This document shows positions 23,525 through 32,249 of a stretch of DNA of 64,000 nt, piece by piece. A program made the position numbers and the translations under genes. The notes under the pieces were generated by a model. That model had not been told where the DNA came from, did no database searches, and saw only the letters and a list, made by a program, of their open reading frames with translations. The DNA is from Parvibaculum sp963696585 (GTDB lineage: Bacteria > Pseudomonadota > Alphaproteobacteria > Parvibaculales > Parvibaculaceae). The stretch lies in the NCBI GenBank assembly GCA_963696585.1, contig CAVOKW010000043.1, positions 108,884 to 172,883 of the forward strand. Reading direction: 5' to 3'. Within the stretch, counting starts at the first letter, position 1. Every line of letters begins with the position of its first letter.

Positions 23525-24604
23525 CTAAACACTTTCCTCGAGCAACAGAATTTGGCTCGCGGCGATCGTGCCGAAGACGATAAAGCTCGTCGATATGGCT
23601 AGAAAAGGCGGAAGGGTCCCGGCTTGCCCGAGAGATATCAGAATTCCGGTGGTAAGCACGAACAACAAACCCATTGCCGCCCCCACAAACGGCAATCGCG
23701 CCGCGCCCCTGTCGCGACTGTGACTGAAGGCCGAGGGAAGACCGAGTAGCAACATGACAAATGATGCGAACGGGAGAGCACAGGTTTCGTAAATCTGCAT
23801 TTGATAGAAGCTCGGCGTCTTACTGCTTGCTTCGCTGCCATTCAAGGCGTCGCGCGCGGTGCTTACGGAGAGCCGCGCATTTGGAGCGGTCAGCCGCAAC
23901 AGGTTTTGCGGCGAGAGCTTGATTTGCCAAACCATGTCTTGAGGCGTTTCGGAGATCGCGACGCCATCCCGCAGGTCGGTTTCCATCGCATTCCGGAGCA
24001 GCCACTGACCTGTTTTTTCTTCGGCGTGCTCGGCGACGACACGGCGGGTGAGCATCGAATTCTCGCGCCAGTAAATTTCCACGCCTTCGATGAGGTGCCC
24101 ATCGCCGCCAACGAGTTCGACGGAAACGATACAAGGCCCTACGCGGAACCAGAGTGGCTTGATGGACGCATCGTCGTTGTCGTCATGTAACTGCGTAGCC
24201 TGCCACCATACGGACAGTGCCCGCTCCGTGCGCGGCGTGATCTGATCTTTCAGCACAAATTGAAAGAGAGCGATGGCCGTGGTGACGGGGAGGAGGAGAA
24301 TGGCCATTTTATAGGTCGTGATACCCGCCGTCCGTAAAATCGTGATCTCGTTGTGCCGAGCCAGATTCCTGAAAGTCATTATGCTGGCGATCAGTACACC
24401 GATGGTAAGCACCTGATCGATGATCGTGGGAAGACGGAGCGCGAGATAGTAGCCGATGCCCCGAATCCCGAGATGGCGCTGCAATATATCAGTCGCGTTG
24501 TCGAGCAGATCGAACGCCTGCAAAAGCGCCGTCAGCGCCGCGACACAGGCAAGCGTTTGAGTGGCAAAGGTCCGTGTCAGATAAGTTTGCAGAACGCGAT
24601 TCAT
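23525..24604 (-). CDS. LptG-like permease (YjgP/YjgQ family)
   Basis: 359 residues, about six transmembrane segments in two groups (residues about 10-110 and 270-355) around a periplasmic beta-jellyroll domain. The N-terminus VLQTYLTRTFATQTLACVAA and FRNLARHNEITILRTAGITT are typical of LptG, which forms the inner-membrane LPS extractor with LptF and LptB. I take ATG 24604, which overlaps the lptF-like stop by four bases; a longer frame to 24736 adds an unrelated basic N-terminus. Its place in the sphingolipid cluster suggests a paralogue for sphingolipid export. Confidence 0.88.
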   Translation of the reverse strand: MNRVLQTYLTRTFATQTLACVAALTALLQAFDLLDNATDILQRHLGIRGIGYYLALRLPTIIDQVLTIGVLIASIMTFRNLARHNEITILRTAGITTYKMAILLLPVTTAIALFQFVLKDQITPRTERALSVWWQATQLHDDNDDASIKPLWFRVGPCIVSVELVGGDGHLIEGVEIYWRENSMLTRRVVAEHAEEKTGQWLLRNAMETDLRDGVAISETPQDMVWQIKLSPQNLLRLTAPNARLSVSTARDALNGSEASSKTPSFYQMQIYETCALPFASFVMLLLGLPSAFSHSRDRGAARLPFVGAAMGLLFVLTTGILISLGQAGTLPPFLAISTSFIVFGTIAASQILLLEESV

Positions 24605-25833
24605 GTGACCCTTCGCAGCCATTGGGGCAGGCGCATGCCGCGCAGGAGATCGAGAAATCGCGCTACGCGATCGACGCTGCGTGTGATCGGATTGTCGCCG
24701 GGGTGATGAGAACTGCGGGTAAAAAGCCAGATGCAAAAGATCGCGAAGACGGAAAAAATCAGCCAGAGTGACTTGTCCGCCGAGATTTTTCCGGTATCGC
24801 CGAAGCTCTCGCCGGCTTGCACGGCATGGTGATAGGCAAGCAGGATCAGCATGGCGATGACGAGCCCCGAACTGGGGCGCTGCCGCTTCGCGGTCATGGC
24901 AAGCGGAATGGCCAAAAGCGGCAGGAAGGGCAGGGATAGCGCCCTTACGAGACGGGCATGGAATTCGGAAATGAGGCGCGGCGGATTGATGCTCGTGCTG
25001 CCCGGACGGTGAATGGCGGCATATAATTCGATCAGCGTCAGTTCCTGCTCGCGTTCACCGCGCGGTCGAAAAGGTGGCGCGTCGGAACTGAAGACCACAT
25101 TGCCCAGAATGTTGTCGAATTTTATCGCACGCGGTTTTCCATTTGGCCCGTCGTCGAGCATTATGCCGTTTTGCAGCAGGAGATTTATCTGAGAACGATC
25201 CGCGGAGAGGGCGAACTGGCCGCTTTCGGCGGTTGTCACCTGTTCGCCGGTGGACGTCTTCTTGCGCAGGAATACGCCCTTCAGTTTCGTGCCGGTCTGA
25301 TCAACGAAATCCGCCGTCAGCACTACTCTTTTGTCGACGTCGATAAAGACACGCGGCTGCACCTGCCCTCCCCAGTCGGCATTGGTCGCGCTGTGGAGGA
25401 TGGCGCGGTAAGCGTAGCGGCTATAGGGTTGAAGAAATCCGAATAGCAGAATGCTGAAGACGGCAAAGACGCAACCCGCGACGATATAGGGACGCGACAG
25501 GTGATAGATCGAAAGCCCACTCGCAAGCATCGCATCCAACTCGTTCTCTTCACTGAGCCGCGCCACCGAGACAAAAACGGCGATGAAGAAGCCAGCGGGC
25601 AGTGCCAGCCCGAGATAATGCGGCACGAGATTGGCCGCAAGTTCCAGGACGACACCGAACGGACTGCCTGTTTCCGCCAGAAGGTTGAAGAGACGCAGGA
25701 GTCGTTCAAGCAGCAGGGCGCATAAGGAAGTGCCCAAAGCCATGGCGAAGGGCCCGCTGGCGCGAGCGAGAATATACCGATCGATAAGCGACAGCCACGA
25801 TGAATGTCCGTAAGGCGGCGCGGCAGAACTCAT
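24601..25833 (-). CDS. LptF-like permease (YjgP/YjgQ family)
   Basis: 410 residues: start region LIDRYILARASGPFAMALGT, coupling-helix-like SEENELDAMLASGLSIYHLS, a central periplasmic beta-rich domain, and C-terminal membrane segments. It is the partner of the LptG-like gene, which overlaps it by four bases; the HIT gene upstream overlaps by one. No LptB ATPase gene is seen nearby, so it would have to share the chromosomal ATPase. Housekeeping lptFG are usually elsewhere, hence this pair is probably a dedicated second set. Confidence 0.88.
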   Translation of the reverse strand: MSSAAPPYGHSSWLSLIDRYILARASGPFAMALGTSLCALLLERLLRLFNLLAETGSPFGVVLELAANLVPHYLGLALPAGFFIAVFVSVARLSEENELDAMLASGLSIYHLSRPYIVAGCVFAVFSILLFGFLQPYSRYAYRAILHSATNADWGGQVQPRVFIDVDKRVVLTADFVDQTGTKLKGVFLRKKTSTGEQVTTAESGQFALSADRSQINLLLQNGIMLDDGPNGKPRAIKFDNILGNVVFSSDAPPFRPRGEREQELTLIELYAAIHRPGSTSINPPRLISEFHARLVRALSLPFLPLLAIPLAMTAKRQRPSSGLVIAMLILLAYHHAVQAGESFGDTGKISADKSLWLIFSVFAIFCIWLFTRSSHHPGDNPITRSVDRVARFLDLLRGMRLPQWLRRVT

Positions 25834-26276
25834 CAGTGAACGCCCCGTTCCCAGAGCACACGCAAATGCGTCGTCAACGCGTCGAGTTGCGCGTCTGTGA
25901 GCGCGACGGCCTCGGCAAGGGCCGGCGGTCCCGGCCAGCCCGCATCGTTAAACTCGATCTCCTCGAAAATGCGCAGGATGGAATAGCGGGGAATGACATG
26001 AAAATGCACATCGGGATCGACCATCATCAGCATGAGATAGTTGATGCGCTCATAGGCGACGAAGCCGCCGAGCATTCGCTCGACCGCCGCGATCATGCCT
26101 TGCAGGTCGGCGAATGCCGCCGCGCTTAATTGACCGAAGGCGGTCGCGGGTTCCTTGCAGATAAGCACCACCGCGCCCAGTGCGGGCTGTTGCCGACGCG
26201 TCTGAAGCGACCAATAAGGCGTTTCCGCGATAAGCGATTGCGGATAGTCGAATTTTTGTTGAGTACTGTTTGCCAT
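25833..26276 (-). CDS. HIT-family nucleotide hydrolase/transferase
   Basis: 147 residues with the histidine triad-type motif HFHVIPR near residue 97 (one position differs from canonical HxHxHxx). Preceding VAYERINYLMLMMVDPDVHF is typical of HIT proteins. Family members hydrolyse nucleoside phosphoramidates or dinucleotides. In this cluster it might clear a nucleotide by-product or CDP-activated intermediate; that is guesswork. It heads the lptF-lptG transcription unit. Confidence 0.8.
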   Translation of the reverse strand: MANSTQQKFDYPQSLIAETPYWSLQTRRQQPALGAVVLICKEPATAFGQLSAAAFADLQGMIAAVERMLGGFVAYERINYLMLMMVDPDVHFHVIPRYSILRIFEEIEFNDAGWPGPPALAEAVALTDAQLDALTTHLRVLWERGVH

Positions 26277-26362
26277 GAACTTGCGTTGCCAGCGTGGTGC
26301 GTATTTATTGGTTAAAGGGCGGACACATTAAGCCGCTTACCAGGCAGAACGTCGAGTGAAAA

Positions 26363-26857
26363 GTGTCAGTTTCGATCTTCAGAAGGGCTGCAAAAACGAT
26401 CCCGTTCAGGGTGGGTTTGTTCGCGCTTGCGATTCAGCTTATCTCAAATGCCGACGATGCGCATGCTGCGGCCTGCCCGTCCGGCGCTAAAGCGCGTCTC
26501 GAAATTTCCGTAAGCAATGTCCGCGCCGCCAAGGGCGACGTAACCATCACTGTTTATCCAGACGACAAGGAGCGTTTCCTTGCAAGGGGTGGGAAACTCT
26601 CTCGTCTCCGGATAAAGGCGGAAATGCCGGTAACCGTCGCCTGCCTGTCCGTGCCGGGACCGGGAACTTACGCCATCGCCATTTATCATGACGAAAACGG
26701 CGACAGGAAATTCAACCGGAGCATGCTCGGCCTTCCGGAAGAAGGCTACGGCTTTTCCAACAATGCGGCGGTCGTCCTCGCTCCGCCTTCTTTCGATGCG
26801 GTGAAGTTCAAGGCGGTGGATGGTGTCACGCATGTTGACATCACGATGCGTTACTGA
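26363..26857 (+). CDS. Secreted DUF2141 protein
   Basis: 164 residues starting at GTG 26363. A signal peptide (hydrophobic VGLFALAIQLISNADDAHA, cleavage near AHAA) precedes one DUF2141 domain: LEISVSNVRAAKGDVTITVY, and GTYAIAIYHDENGDRKFNRS, an Asp-rich loop that may bind calcium. It ends GVTHVDITMRY. Such periplasmic proteins are common in lipid and pigment clusters, but no activity is proven. The 3' end overlaps that of the convergent phosphoesterase gene by 17 bases. Confidence 0.75.
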   Translation: MSVSIFRRAAKTIPFRVGLFALAIQLISNADDAHAAACPSGAKARLEISVSNVRAAKGDVTITVYPDDKERFLARGGKLSRLRIKAEMPVTVACLSVPGPGTYAIAIYHDENGDRKFNRSMLGLPEEGYGFSNNAAVVLAPPSFDAVKFKAVDGVTHVDITMRY

Positions 26858-27812
26858 CGGAGGCGATCATTGCGCTTTCCGAATAGTTTGAACCATAAAG
26901 ACCGGCTGGAAAAGCATAGCGCGCGGCAGTCGCCATATCGGTTGCGGTCAGGCGTCGCATCTCGACCCCGACATGCCATCGAGGACCTTCAGCGTTCATC
27001 CGCCGCTCGACCGAAATGAGGTTCCATCCCGCGGCATGCGTAGCGTCCCGTGTATTGGCCGACGCCGATGGCGCGCCGAGAACCGGGATCAATCCCGTGG
27101 GCCCGGCTATGGATTGCATCAATGTCTTGTGCGTATGGCCATGAAGAACAAGCTCGGCACCAGCGCGACCGAGCACGCCGCGCACCAGCAGGCGATCAGA
27201 TAGATGCTTGCGCTCGGCGCAAGCATCATCTGTGATTGGGTGATGTATGAGAACGATGCGAAACAGGCATTGCCGCTTCAATGCGAGGAGTTGCGTTTCG
27301 AGGCGCGAGAGCTGATCGGCGCCGATGCGGCCGGAAGCAAGGAAAGGGGGTGTCGGAACCGCCGTATTGACGCCCACCAGGGCGACTTGCCCTCTTATTC
27401 GGGTATAGGGAAAGATCGCGCTTCCATCGTCGCTGCGCATCCAGGGCCGCCACAGGTCTAGGCCGCTTGCGGCTTCGTCTTCAACCGAACCGGTCAGCCA
27501 ATCATGGTTACCGGCGATGACGCTGACGGTCGCGGGTGCACCGAGTCCGGACAGCCAGCCATGTGCCTGCGCGAACTCGGCGGGCAGGGAGAGATTGGTC
27601 AGATCGCCCGTCACGGCCACATGATCGGGCGCTTCCCGGGCGATGTCCGCCGCGATGTGGGCCAGCACCTCCGGGCGATGCCGCCAGCGGCGGCTCATTT
27701 GCCATGAAATGTAGCTGAGAAGTCGCTTGGAAAAGTAGTCGCGGACGCCAAGCCGCATTCCTTCCATGGGAAGATGCGGATCGGAAAGGTGAGCGAGGTG
27801 GAAAGCGGCCAT
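26841..27812 (-). CDS. Metallophosphoesterase (calcineurin-like)
   Basis: About 323 residues. The dinuclear-metal motifs are present in order: HLSDPHL (D-x-H), VAVTGDLTN (GD), IAGNHDW (GNHD), LIHHP and LHGHTHK (GHxH). I start at ATG 27812 because the N-terminus then runs MAAFHLAHLSDPHL as in the family; the frame is open to 27881. It is probably a cytoplasmic phosphodiesterase or phosphatase. In this setting it could remove a phosphate from a lipid or CDP-alcohol intermediate; the substrate is not known. Confidence 0.85.
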   Translation of the reverse strand: MAAFHLAHLSDPHLPMEGMRLGVRDYFSKRLLSYISWQMSRRWRHRPEVLAHIAADIAREAPDHVAVTGDLTNLSLPAEFAQAHGWLSGLGAPATVSVIAGNHDWLTGSVEDEAASGLDLWRPWMRSDDGSAIFPYTRIRGQVALVGVNTAVPTPPFLASGRIGADQLSRLETQLLALKRQCLFRIVLIHHPITDDACAERKHLSDRLLVRGVLGRAGAELVLHGHTHKTLMQSIAGPTGLIPVLGAPSASANTRDATHAAGWNLISVERRMNAEGPRWHVGVEMRRLTATDMATAARYAFPAGLYGSNYSESAMIASVSNAS

Positions 27813-27912
27813 AAACTGGCTTCCGTCAAAAGGATGGCCACCCGCAAGGCTCGCCAAGTGGACCCCACATAGTATAAACACTTTGCCGGGAATGAGTCTT
27901 TCAGTTTTCCTG

Positions 27913-27972
27913 TACGAGGAACGAAATTGTCAGCCCTGAAAATACGAGGAACGAAATTGTCAGCCCTGAAAA
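27913..27972 (+). repeat. 30-bp tandem duplication of a translation start region
   Basis: Positions 27913-27942 and 27943-27972 are identical. Each copy contains ACGAGGA followed six bases later by TTG TCA GCC CTG, that is a Shine-Dalgarno-like AGGA and an in-frame start. As 30 is a multiple of three, both starts read the same frame. Confidence 0.95.
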
Positions 27973-29108
27973 CTCCCGGTTCGCGTGAGGCGCTTCGCGC
28001 GGTGATCATTGGCGGCACGCCGGTACCCATTTGGGGCATGAACTCGTCCGAAAGATTGCGCCGTTCGCTTGCACGGGCGGGGATCGGTCTTGTCGACGCG
28101 CATGAGGCGGCCGGCGCCGGTGATTGCCTGTTGATGCGGGCGGACTGGGTATATGACGAAGCGCTGGTCGGTGCGCTGGCGAAATCGCCGGACACTATGC
28201 TGATCGGCGGCAATGGAGAGGTCGTTGCCGCGCATGTCGGCAGCACCGAAGCCCAGCCGGTTGCGGCGTTGCTGGAGAGGAGCGGTAACATTGCCGACGA
28301 CGTGCCACCCTCTTTGCGCGTGCTGACCGCGAGCGAGCTCGGCGGCGCTTACAACAAAGCGCTGCGCAAGCGCGAGGCACCTGTTCTCATGAAGCTCGAT
28401 GCCGGCAACGCCGTCGCAATCGAGAAACGCCTTTTCTCCGCCGCCTATAAAGGTGTGACAGATCTCATCACCAAGTATGTTTGGCCGCTGCCCGCGCGCC
28501 ATGTGACCAAGCTCTGCGCCCAGCTTGGTATCTCGCCCAATCAGGTAACGTTTGCGAGTCTCATATTTGTCTTCATCACCTTTACGCTGTTCTGGCAGGG
28601 TATGTTCGGTTGGGGACTTGTAGCCGCCTATGCGATGACGTTCCTCGACACGGTCGACGGCAAGCTTGCCCGCGTCACGCTGACCTCGAGCCCCATCGGC
28701 AATGTTTTTGATCACGGCATCGATCTCGTGCATCCGCCTTTCTGGTGGTGGGCGTGGATTGTGGGACTGGCGCATACGGGCTTCGATCTTCCCGCCTCCG
28801 ATCTTGTCCTCGGGGCCATTGTCAGCGGCTACATCCTGCAAAGGATCGAAGAAGGAATTTTTATCCGCTGCTTCAAAATCCAGATGCATATCTGGCGGCC
28901 GTTCGATAGCCGGTTTCGTCTCATTACCGCCCGGCGAAATCCGAACCTCATCCTGCTGACGCTGTCGGTGCTGATCGGCCGTCCCGATCTCGGCATTATC
29001 TGGGTAGCGGTCTGGACCGTCCTCAGTCTGTTCGTGCATGCCTGGCAGATCGTGCAGGCGCTATGTTCAAGCCGAACCGCGCCGATTTCGTCGTGGCTCG
29101 CCGGATGA
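27927..29108 (+). CDS. CDP-alcohol phosphotransferase with N-terminal nucleotidyltransferase-like domain
   Basis: 393 residues from TTG 27927 (or 383 from TTG 27957 in the second tandem copy). Residues about 15-150 look like a Rossmann nucleotidyltransferase-like domain (REALRAVIIGGTPVPIWGMN). The C-terminal half is a multi-pass CDP-alcohol phosphatidyltransferase with the full active-site signature DGKLARVTLTSSPIGNVFD, then HGID. It transfers a phospho-alcohol from a CDP carrier to an acceptor lipid. With the lipid kinase it would build a diphospho- or phosphoglycerate-type ceramide head group, as inferred for the Caulobacter cpg genes. Confidence 0.82.
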   Translation: MSALKIRGTKLSALKTPGSREALRAVIIGGTPVPIWGMNSSERLRRSLARAGIGLVDAHEAAGAGDCLLMRADWVYDEALVGALAKSPDTMLIGGNGEVVAAHVGSTEAQPVAALLERSGNIADDVPPSLRVLTASELGGAYNKALRKREAPVLMKLDAGNAVAIEKRLFSAAYKGVTDLITKYVWPLPARHVTKLCAQLGISPNQVTFASLIFVFITFTLFWQGMFGWGLVAAYAMTFLDTVDGKLARVTLTSSPIGNVFDHGIDLVHPPFWWWAWIVGLAHTGFDLPASDLVLGAIVSGYILQRIEEGIFIRCFKIQMHIWRPFDSRFRLITARRNPNLILLTLSVLIGRPDLGIIWVAVWTVLSLFVHAWQIVQALCSSRTAPISSWLAG

Positions 29109-30073
29109 AGCGCGTCGGCCTTATCCGCAACCCTCGCAGCCGGGGCAATCGCGGTCCTGCGAACGGGTTTACTTCACGAGCGCAAGAATGGCTCGGCCCT
29201 TGTTTCGCGGAGGTCGCCTCGCCGCACGACATGCGCGAGGTGCTGGCCGATTTTGAACGGCGCGGTGTTGAACTCCTTATTGTGGATGGCGGCGACGGCA
29301 CCTTGCACAACGCGCTTTCGGTGCTGCCTCCAGCCTGGGAAATGCAGCCTCCACGCATGGCGATCATAGCGTCCGGAAATACCAATCTGGTCGCCGGCGA
29401 TGTGGGCAGCGGTGTGCAAGGCGTAAAGGGATTGCGCAGCTTGATCGATTTTGCGCAGCAAGGTGCTGACGATCCACGGCATCTTCGCACGCGGGCCTGC
29501 CTTGAACTCCACTGGACGGACAATGTGCGTCCGGTTGCACGCGGCATGTTTTTCGGTGCCGCGGCCTTCACGCGCGGCACCGATCTCGCACACGGCAGGC
29601 TTCGATCGAGCGGGATCTTTCACACGCCGGAGGTGTTGATTGCTGTTGCCGTCTCCCTTGCGCAATCGATGCGCAAAGCCTCGCGCGAACAATGGCTCGC
29701 GGGCGATGCAATCGAAGTCGCGGTCGATGGACAGCCGAATGCCAGCGGGAAAAATCGGTTCCTGTTTCTAGCCACGACGCTCAACAAGATAATGTCGGGA
29801 ATCTGGCCCTTCTGGAACGACGCGGGCGCCTCGTTACGTTATCTCGAAATTGATGCGGAACCGAAGCGCCTTGGGTCAGCAAGCTTTTCTCTGCTGCGTG
29901 GGCGCGCGCCGCAATGGCTGAAGGACGCGGAGGATTATCGCAGTGGCGGCGCTTTCCGGATCGATCTCAAACTGTCGGAACGATTTGTGCTTGACGGCGA
30001 GGTGTTTGAACCGGGTCCTTCCGGCAAGGTAATGCTCGGCACAGGGCCGCGGCTTGAATTCGTGGTGCTGTGA
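29105..30073 (+). CDS. DAGK-type lipid kinase, candidate ceramide kinase
   Basis: 322 residues. N-terminal KRVGLIRNPRSRGNRG and the nucleotide loop VDGGDGTLHNALS (GGDGT) are hallmarks of the diacylglycerol/sphingosine/ceramide kinase fold; IIASGNTNLVAGDVGSGVQG replaces the usual GTxNDFAR. The C-terminal beta-domain ends LDGEVFEPG. ATG 29105 overlaps the preceding stop by four bases. By context it should phosphorylate ceramide, like the Caulobacter ceramide kinase CpgB. Confidence 0.8.
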   Translation: MKRVGLIRNPRSRGNRGPANGFTSRAQEWLGPCFAEVASPHDMREVLADFERRGVELLIVDGGDGTLHNALSVLPPAWEMQPPRMAIIASGNTNLVAGDVGSGVQGVKGLRSLIDFAQQGADDPRHLRTRACLELHWTDNVRPVARGMFFGAAAFTRGTDLAHGRLRSSGIFHTPEVLIAVAVSLAQSMRKASREQWLAGDAIEVAVDGQPNASGKNRFLFLATTLNKIMSGIWPFWNDAGASLRYLEIDAEPKRLGSASFSLLRGRAPQWLKDAEDYRSGGAFRIDLKLSERFVLDGEVFEPGPSGKVMLGTGPRLEFVVL

Positions 30074-30999
30074 GCGGCCCCCTGACATCGTTGGTCGCGG
30101 CGGAAATCGCTCGGCCTTTGCCCGATGCGGTGAGCGCATTCGCGGCACATCTGGCCGGGACTGCCCCCCGGCCACCCCTCGCGGTGATTTTTTACGGCTC
30201 CAACCTTCGCAGTGGGCGGCTTGACGGTGTTCTCGATTTCTATGTACTGGTCGAGCGCATGCGCGATTGGCATGAGGGCGTGGCGGCGATATTCGACACG
30301 CTGCTGGCGCCCCGCGTCGAATATCGCGAATTGCTGTTCGAAGGCGTCTTGCTGCGCGCCAAGGTGTCCATCATTTCCATCGAGCGGTTTAACCGCTTGA
30401 TCCGTCCGGAGAGCCTCGATACGACGCTCTGGGCGCGGTTCTGTCAGCCCGTGGCGCTGGGGTGGGCGAGAGACGAAGCGGCCCGCATACGCGTCGATGC
30501 GTCGATTGTCCGGGCCATCGTGACAGCGTCGCGCTGGGCGGCATATCTCGGACCCGAGCAAGGAACGCCCCGCGACTTTTGGCGTGCACTCTTCGAGCAC
30601 ACCTATTCAGTTGAACTACGCGTGGAAGCGGGCCGCGCCGAGGATTTGCTGGCGCGGGCGGGCATCCGTTTCGACGCGTTGCTGGTCCCGGCTTGGAGCG
30701 AGGCGGGTGTTGCCTATGTGGAACTTCCCGAGGGTGTATTTGCACCCCAGCATTCCCGGGGCGAGCTTGACCGGGCGAAACGGGCCTGGGGCTGGCGAAA
30801 ACGTTTGGGCAAGCCGCTGAACCTCGCCCGGCTCGGCAAAGCTGCCTTCAGTTTTTCCGGTGGCGCGGGTTACCTGTCGTGGAAAATCGAGCGGCACACG
30901 GGAATTTCACTGGCGCTGACAACCTGGCAACAACGCCACCCACTACTGACCGCCCCGCGCGTTCTCTGGCGGTTGTGGCGGCAAGGCATTTTCAAATAG
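30070..30999 (+). CDS. Nucleotidyltransferase-like protein resembling Tam41 (phosphatidate cytidylyltransferase)
   Basis: 309 residues from GTG 30070, which overlaps the kinase stop. The segment VIFYGSNLRSGRLDGVLDFY fits a polymerase-beta-type nucleotidyltransferase active site (GS...D.Y) and recalls mitochondrial Tam41, which makes CDP-diacylglycerol. No membrane segment is obvious. Following a lipid kinase, a CMP transfer to ceramide-phosphate is a possible reaction. Similarity is by motif memory, so the assignment is tentative. It ends eight bases before the convergent spt gene. Confidence 0.55.
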   Translation: MSGPLTSLVAAEIARPLPDAVSAFAAHLAGTAPRPPLAVIFYGSNLRSGRLDGVLDFYVLVERMRDWHEGVAAIFDTLLAPRVEYRELLFEGVLLRAKVSIISIERFNRLIRPESLDTTLWARFCQPVALGWARDEAARIRVDASIVRAIVTASRWAAYLGPEQGTPRDFWRALFEHTYSVELRVEAGRAEDLLARAGIRFDALLVPAWSEAGVAYVELPEGVFAPQHSRGELDRAKRAWGWRKRLGKPLNLARLGKAAFSFSGGAGYLSWKIERHTGISLALTTWQQRHPLLTAPRVLWRLWRQGIFK

Positions 31000-31007
31000 G
31001 GTGACTG

Positions 31008-32249
31008 TCAGTCTGATGCCGCGCCATAGGCCGGTTGCCTGCTGGCATAGCCCGCCAGAAGCCCGAGATCGATTCCTATCTGCTCGAAACAATCGAGCGC
31101 CATGTCGATCTGCGAGGCGGTGTGCACCGCGCTGACGCTTGAGCGCAGCAGCGGCAGGCCGTGGGGCGTTGCGGGCGGAAGGCTGAGATTGAGATAGACG
31201 CCCTGATCCAGCAGCCGGTTCCAGAAGTCGAAAGCGACCTCCTGCTCGAGCACGGTCACGGATACGATCGGGTTGATTGTCGGGCCGAGCGTAAAGCCCA
31301 TCCGGTCTAGGCCATTATAGAGGCGCGCGGCATTGGCCATCAGTTGAGCACGCAATTCGGGCCGCCTCTCCATCTGGTTCAGCGCTTCGAGCGTCGAGGC
31401 GATGACTGCGGGCGGCAGCGAGGCGGTGAACATGTAAGGCCGACAGGCGATGCGCAGAATATCGAATTCGGCATGGTTCGAAACGCAAAAGCCCCCGACG
31501 CTGCCGAGACTTTTGGAAAAGGTGCCGATGACGAAATCGACGTCTTTTTCAACATTGGCTTCTTCGGCAAGGCCGCGGCCATGCGCGCCCAGAACGCCCA
31601 TTGAATGGGCTTCATCCACAATTAGATAGGCACCGTATTCCCGCGTCACTTCGGCGATTTCGCGCAAGGGCGCCACGTCGCCCAGCATGGAATAAATACC
31701 TTCCACCACGACCAGCTTCTCGCCCGGCCTGTCGCCGAGACGGCGCAACCGCTTGCGGAGGTCCTCGGGATCGTTGTGTCTGAAACGCACGACCTCGGAA
31801 TGGCCGAGCGTGCTGCCGTCGTAGATGCTCGCATGGCTGTCGGCGTCGATAATCAGGTGATCGTCCTTGCCGACAAGCGTCGAAAGAATGCCTAGATTGG
31901 TCTGATAGCCGGTCGAGAAGACCATGCAGTGACGCCGGCCATAAAAGCGGGCGATGGCCTGTTCGAGTTGGCGGTGGCCGCCATAGCTGCCATTGGCGAT
32001 GCGTGAGCCTGTCGTGCCGGTGCCGAAATTTCTCACCGCTTCAACGGAGCTCTCGATGCAATCGGGATCGTAGGTGAGGCCGAGATAGTTGTTGGTTCCG
32101 AGAAGCAGCACCCGTTGCCCGTTCAGCACGCCTTCCGTCGGCGAAAGGATCTCATCGAAAGTGAGTTCAAACGGATTGCGACCGGAATGCTTGAACATCT
32201 CGTAGTTGTCGCTCAAGGCCTGAAACTTCTTATAAAGCGACATACTCAA
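31008..32249 (-). CDS. spt: Serine palmitoyltransferase
   Basis: 413 residues, soluble PLP enzyme of the alpha-oxoamine synthase family that condenses serine with an acyl thioester to 3-oxo-sphinganine, the first step of sphingolipid synthesis. Motifs: VLLLGTNNYLGLTYDP, GTGTTGSRIANGSYGGHRQL, DADSHASIYDG, VDEAHSMGVLGAHGRG and the PLP-lysine motif GTFSKSLGSVGGF with Lys246. The TGSRI...GSYGGHR form, with an adjacent carrier protein, favours SPT over KBL or BioF. It overlaps the carrier-protein gene by four bases. Confidence 0.92.
   Translation of the reverse strand: MSMSLYKKFQALSDNYEMFKHSGRNPFELTFDEILSPTEGVLNGQRVLLLGTNNYLGLTYDPDCIESSVEAVRNFGTGTTGSRIANGSYGGHRQLEQAIARFYGRRHCMVFSTGYQTNLGILSTLVGKDDHLIIDADSHASIYDGSTLGHSEVVRFRHNDPEDLRKRLRRLGDRPGEKLVVVEGIYSMLGDVAPLREIAEVTREYGAYLIVDEAHSMGVLGAHGRGLAEEANVEKDVDFVIGTFSKSLGSVGGFCVSNHAEFDILRIACRPYMFTASLPPAVIASTLEALNQMERRPELRAQLMANAARLYNGLDRMGFTLGPTINPIVSVTVLEQEVAFDFWNRLLDQGVYLNLSLPPATPHGLPLLRSSVSAVHTASQIDMALDCFEQIGIDLGLLAGYASRQPAYGAASD

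Noticed and set aside
27960..29039. A 359-codon frame antisense to the CDP-alcohol transferase gene
   Set aside because: The plus-strand product contains the full family active-site signature; the antisense one is featureless.
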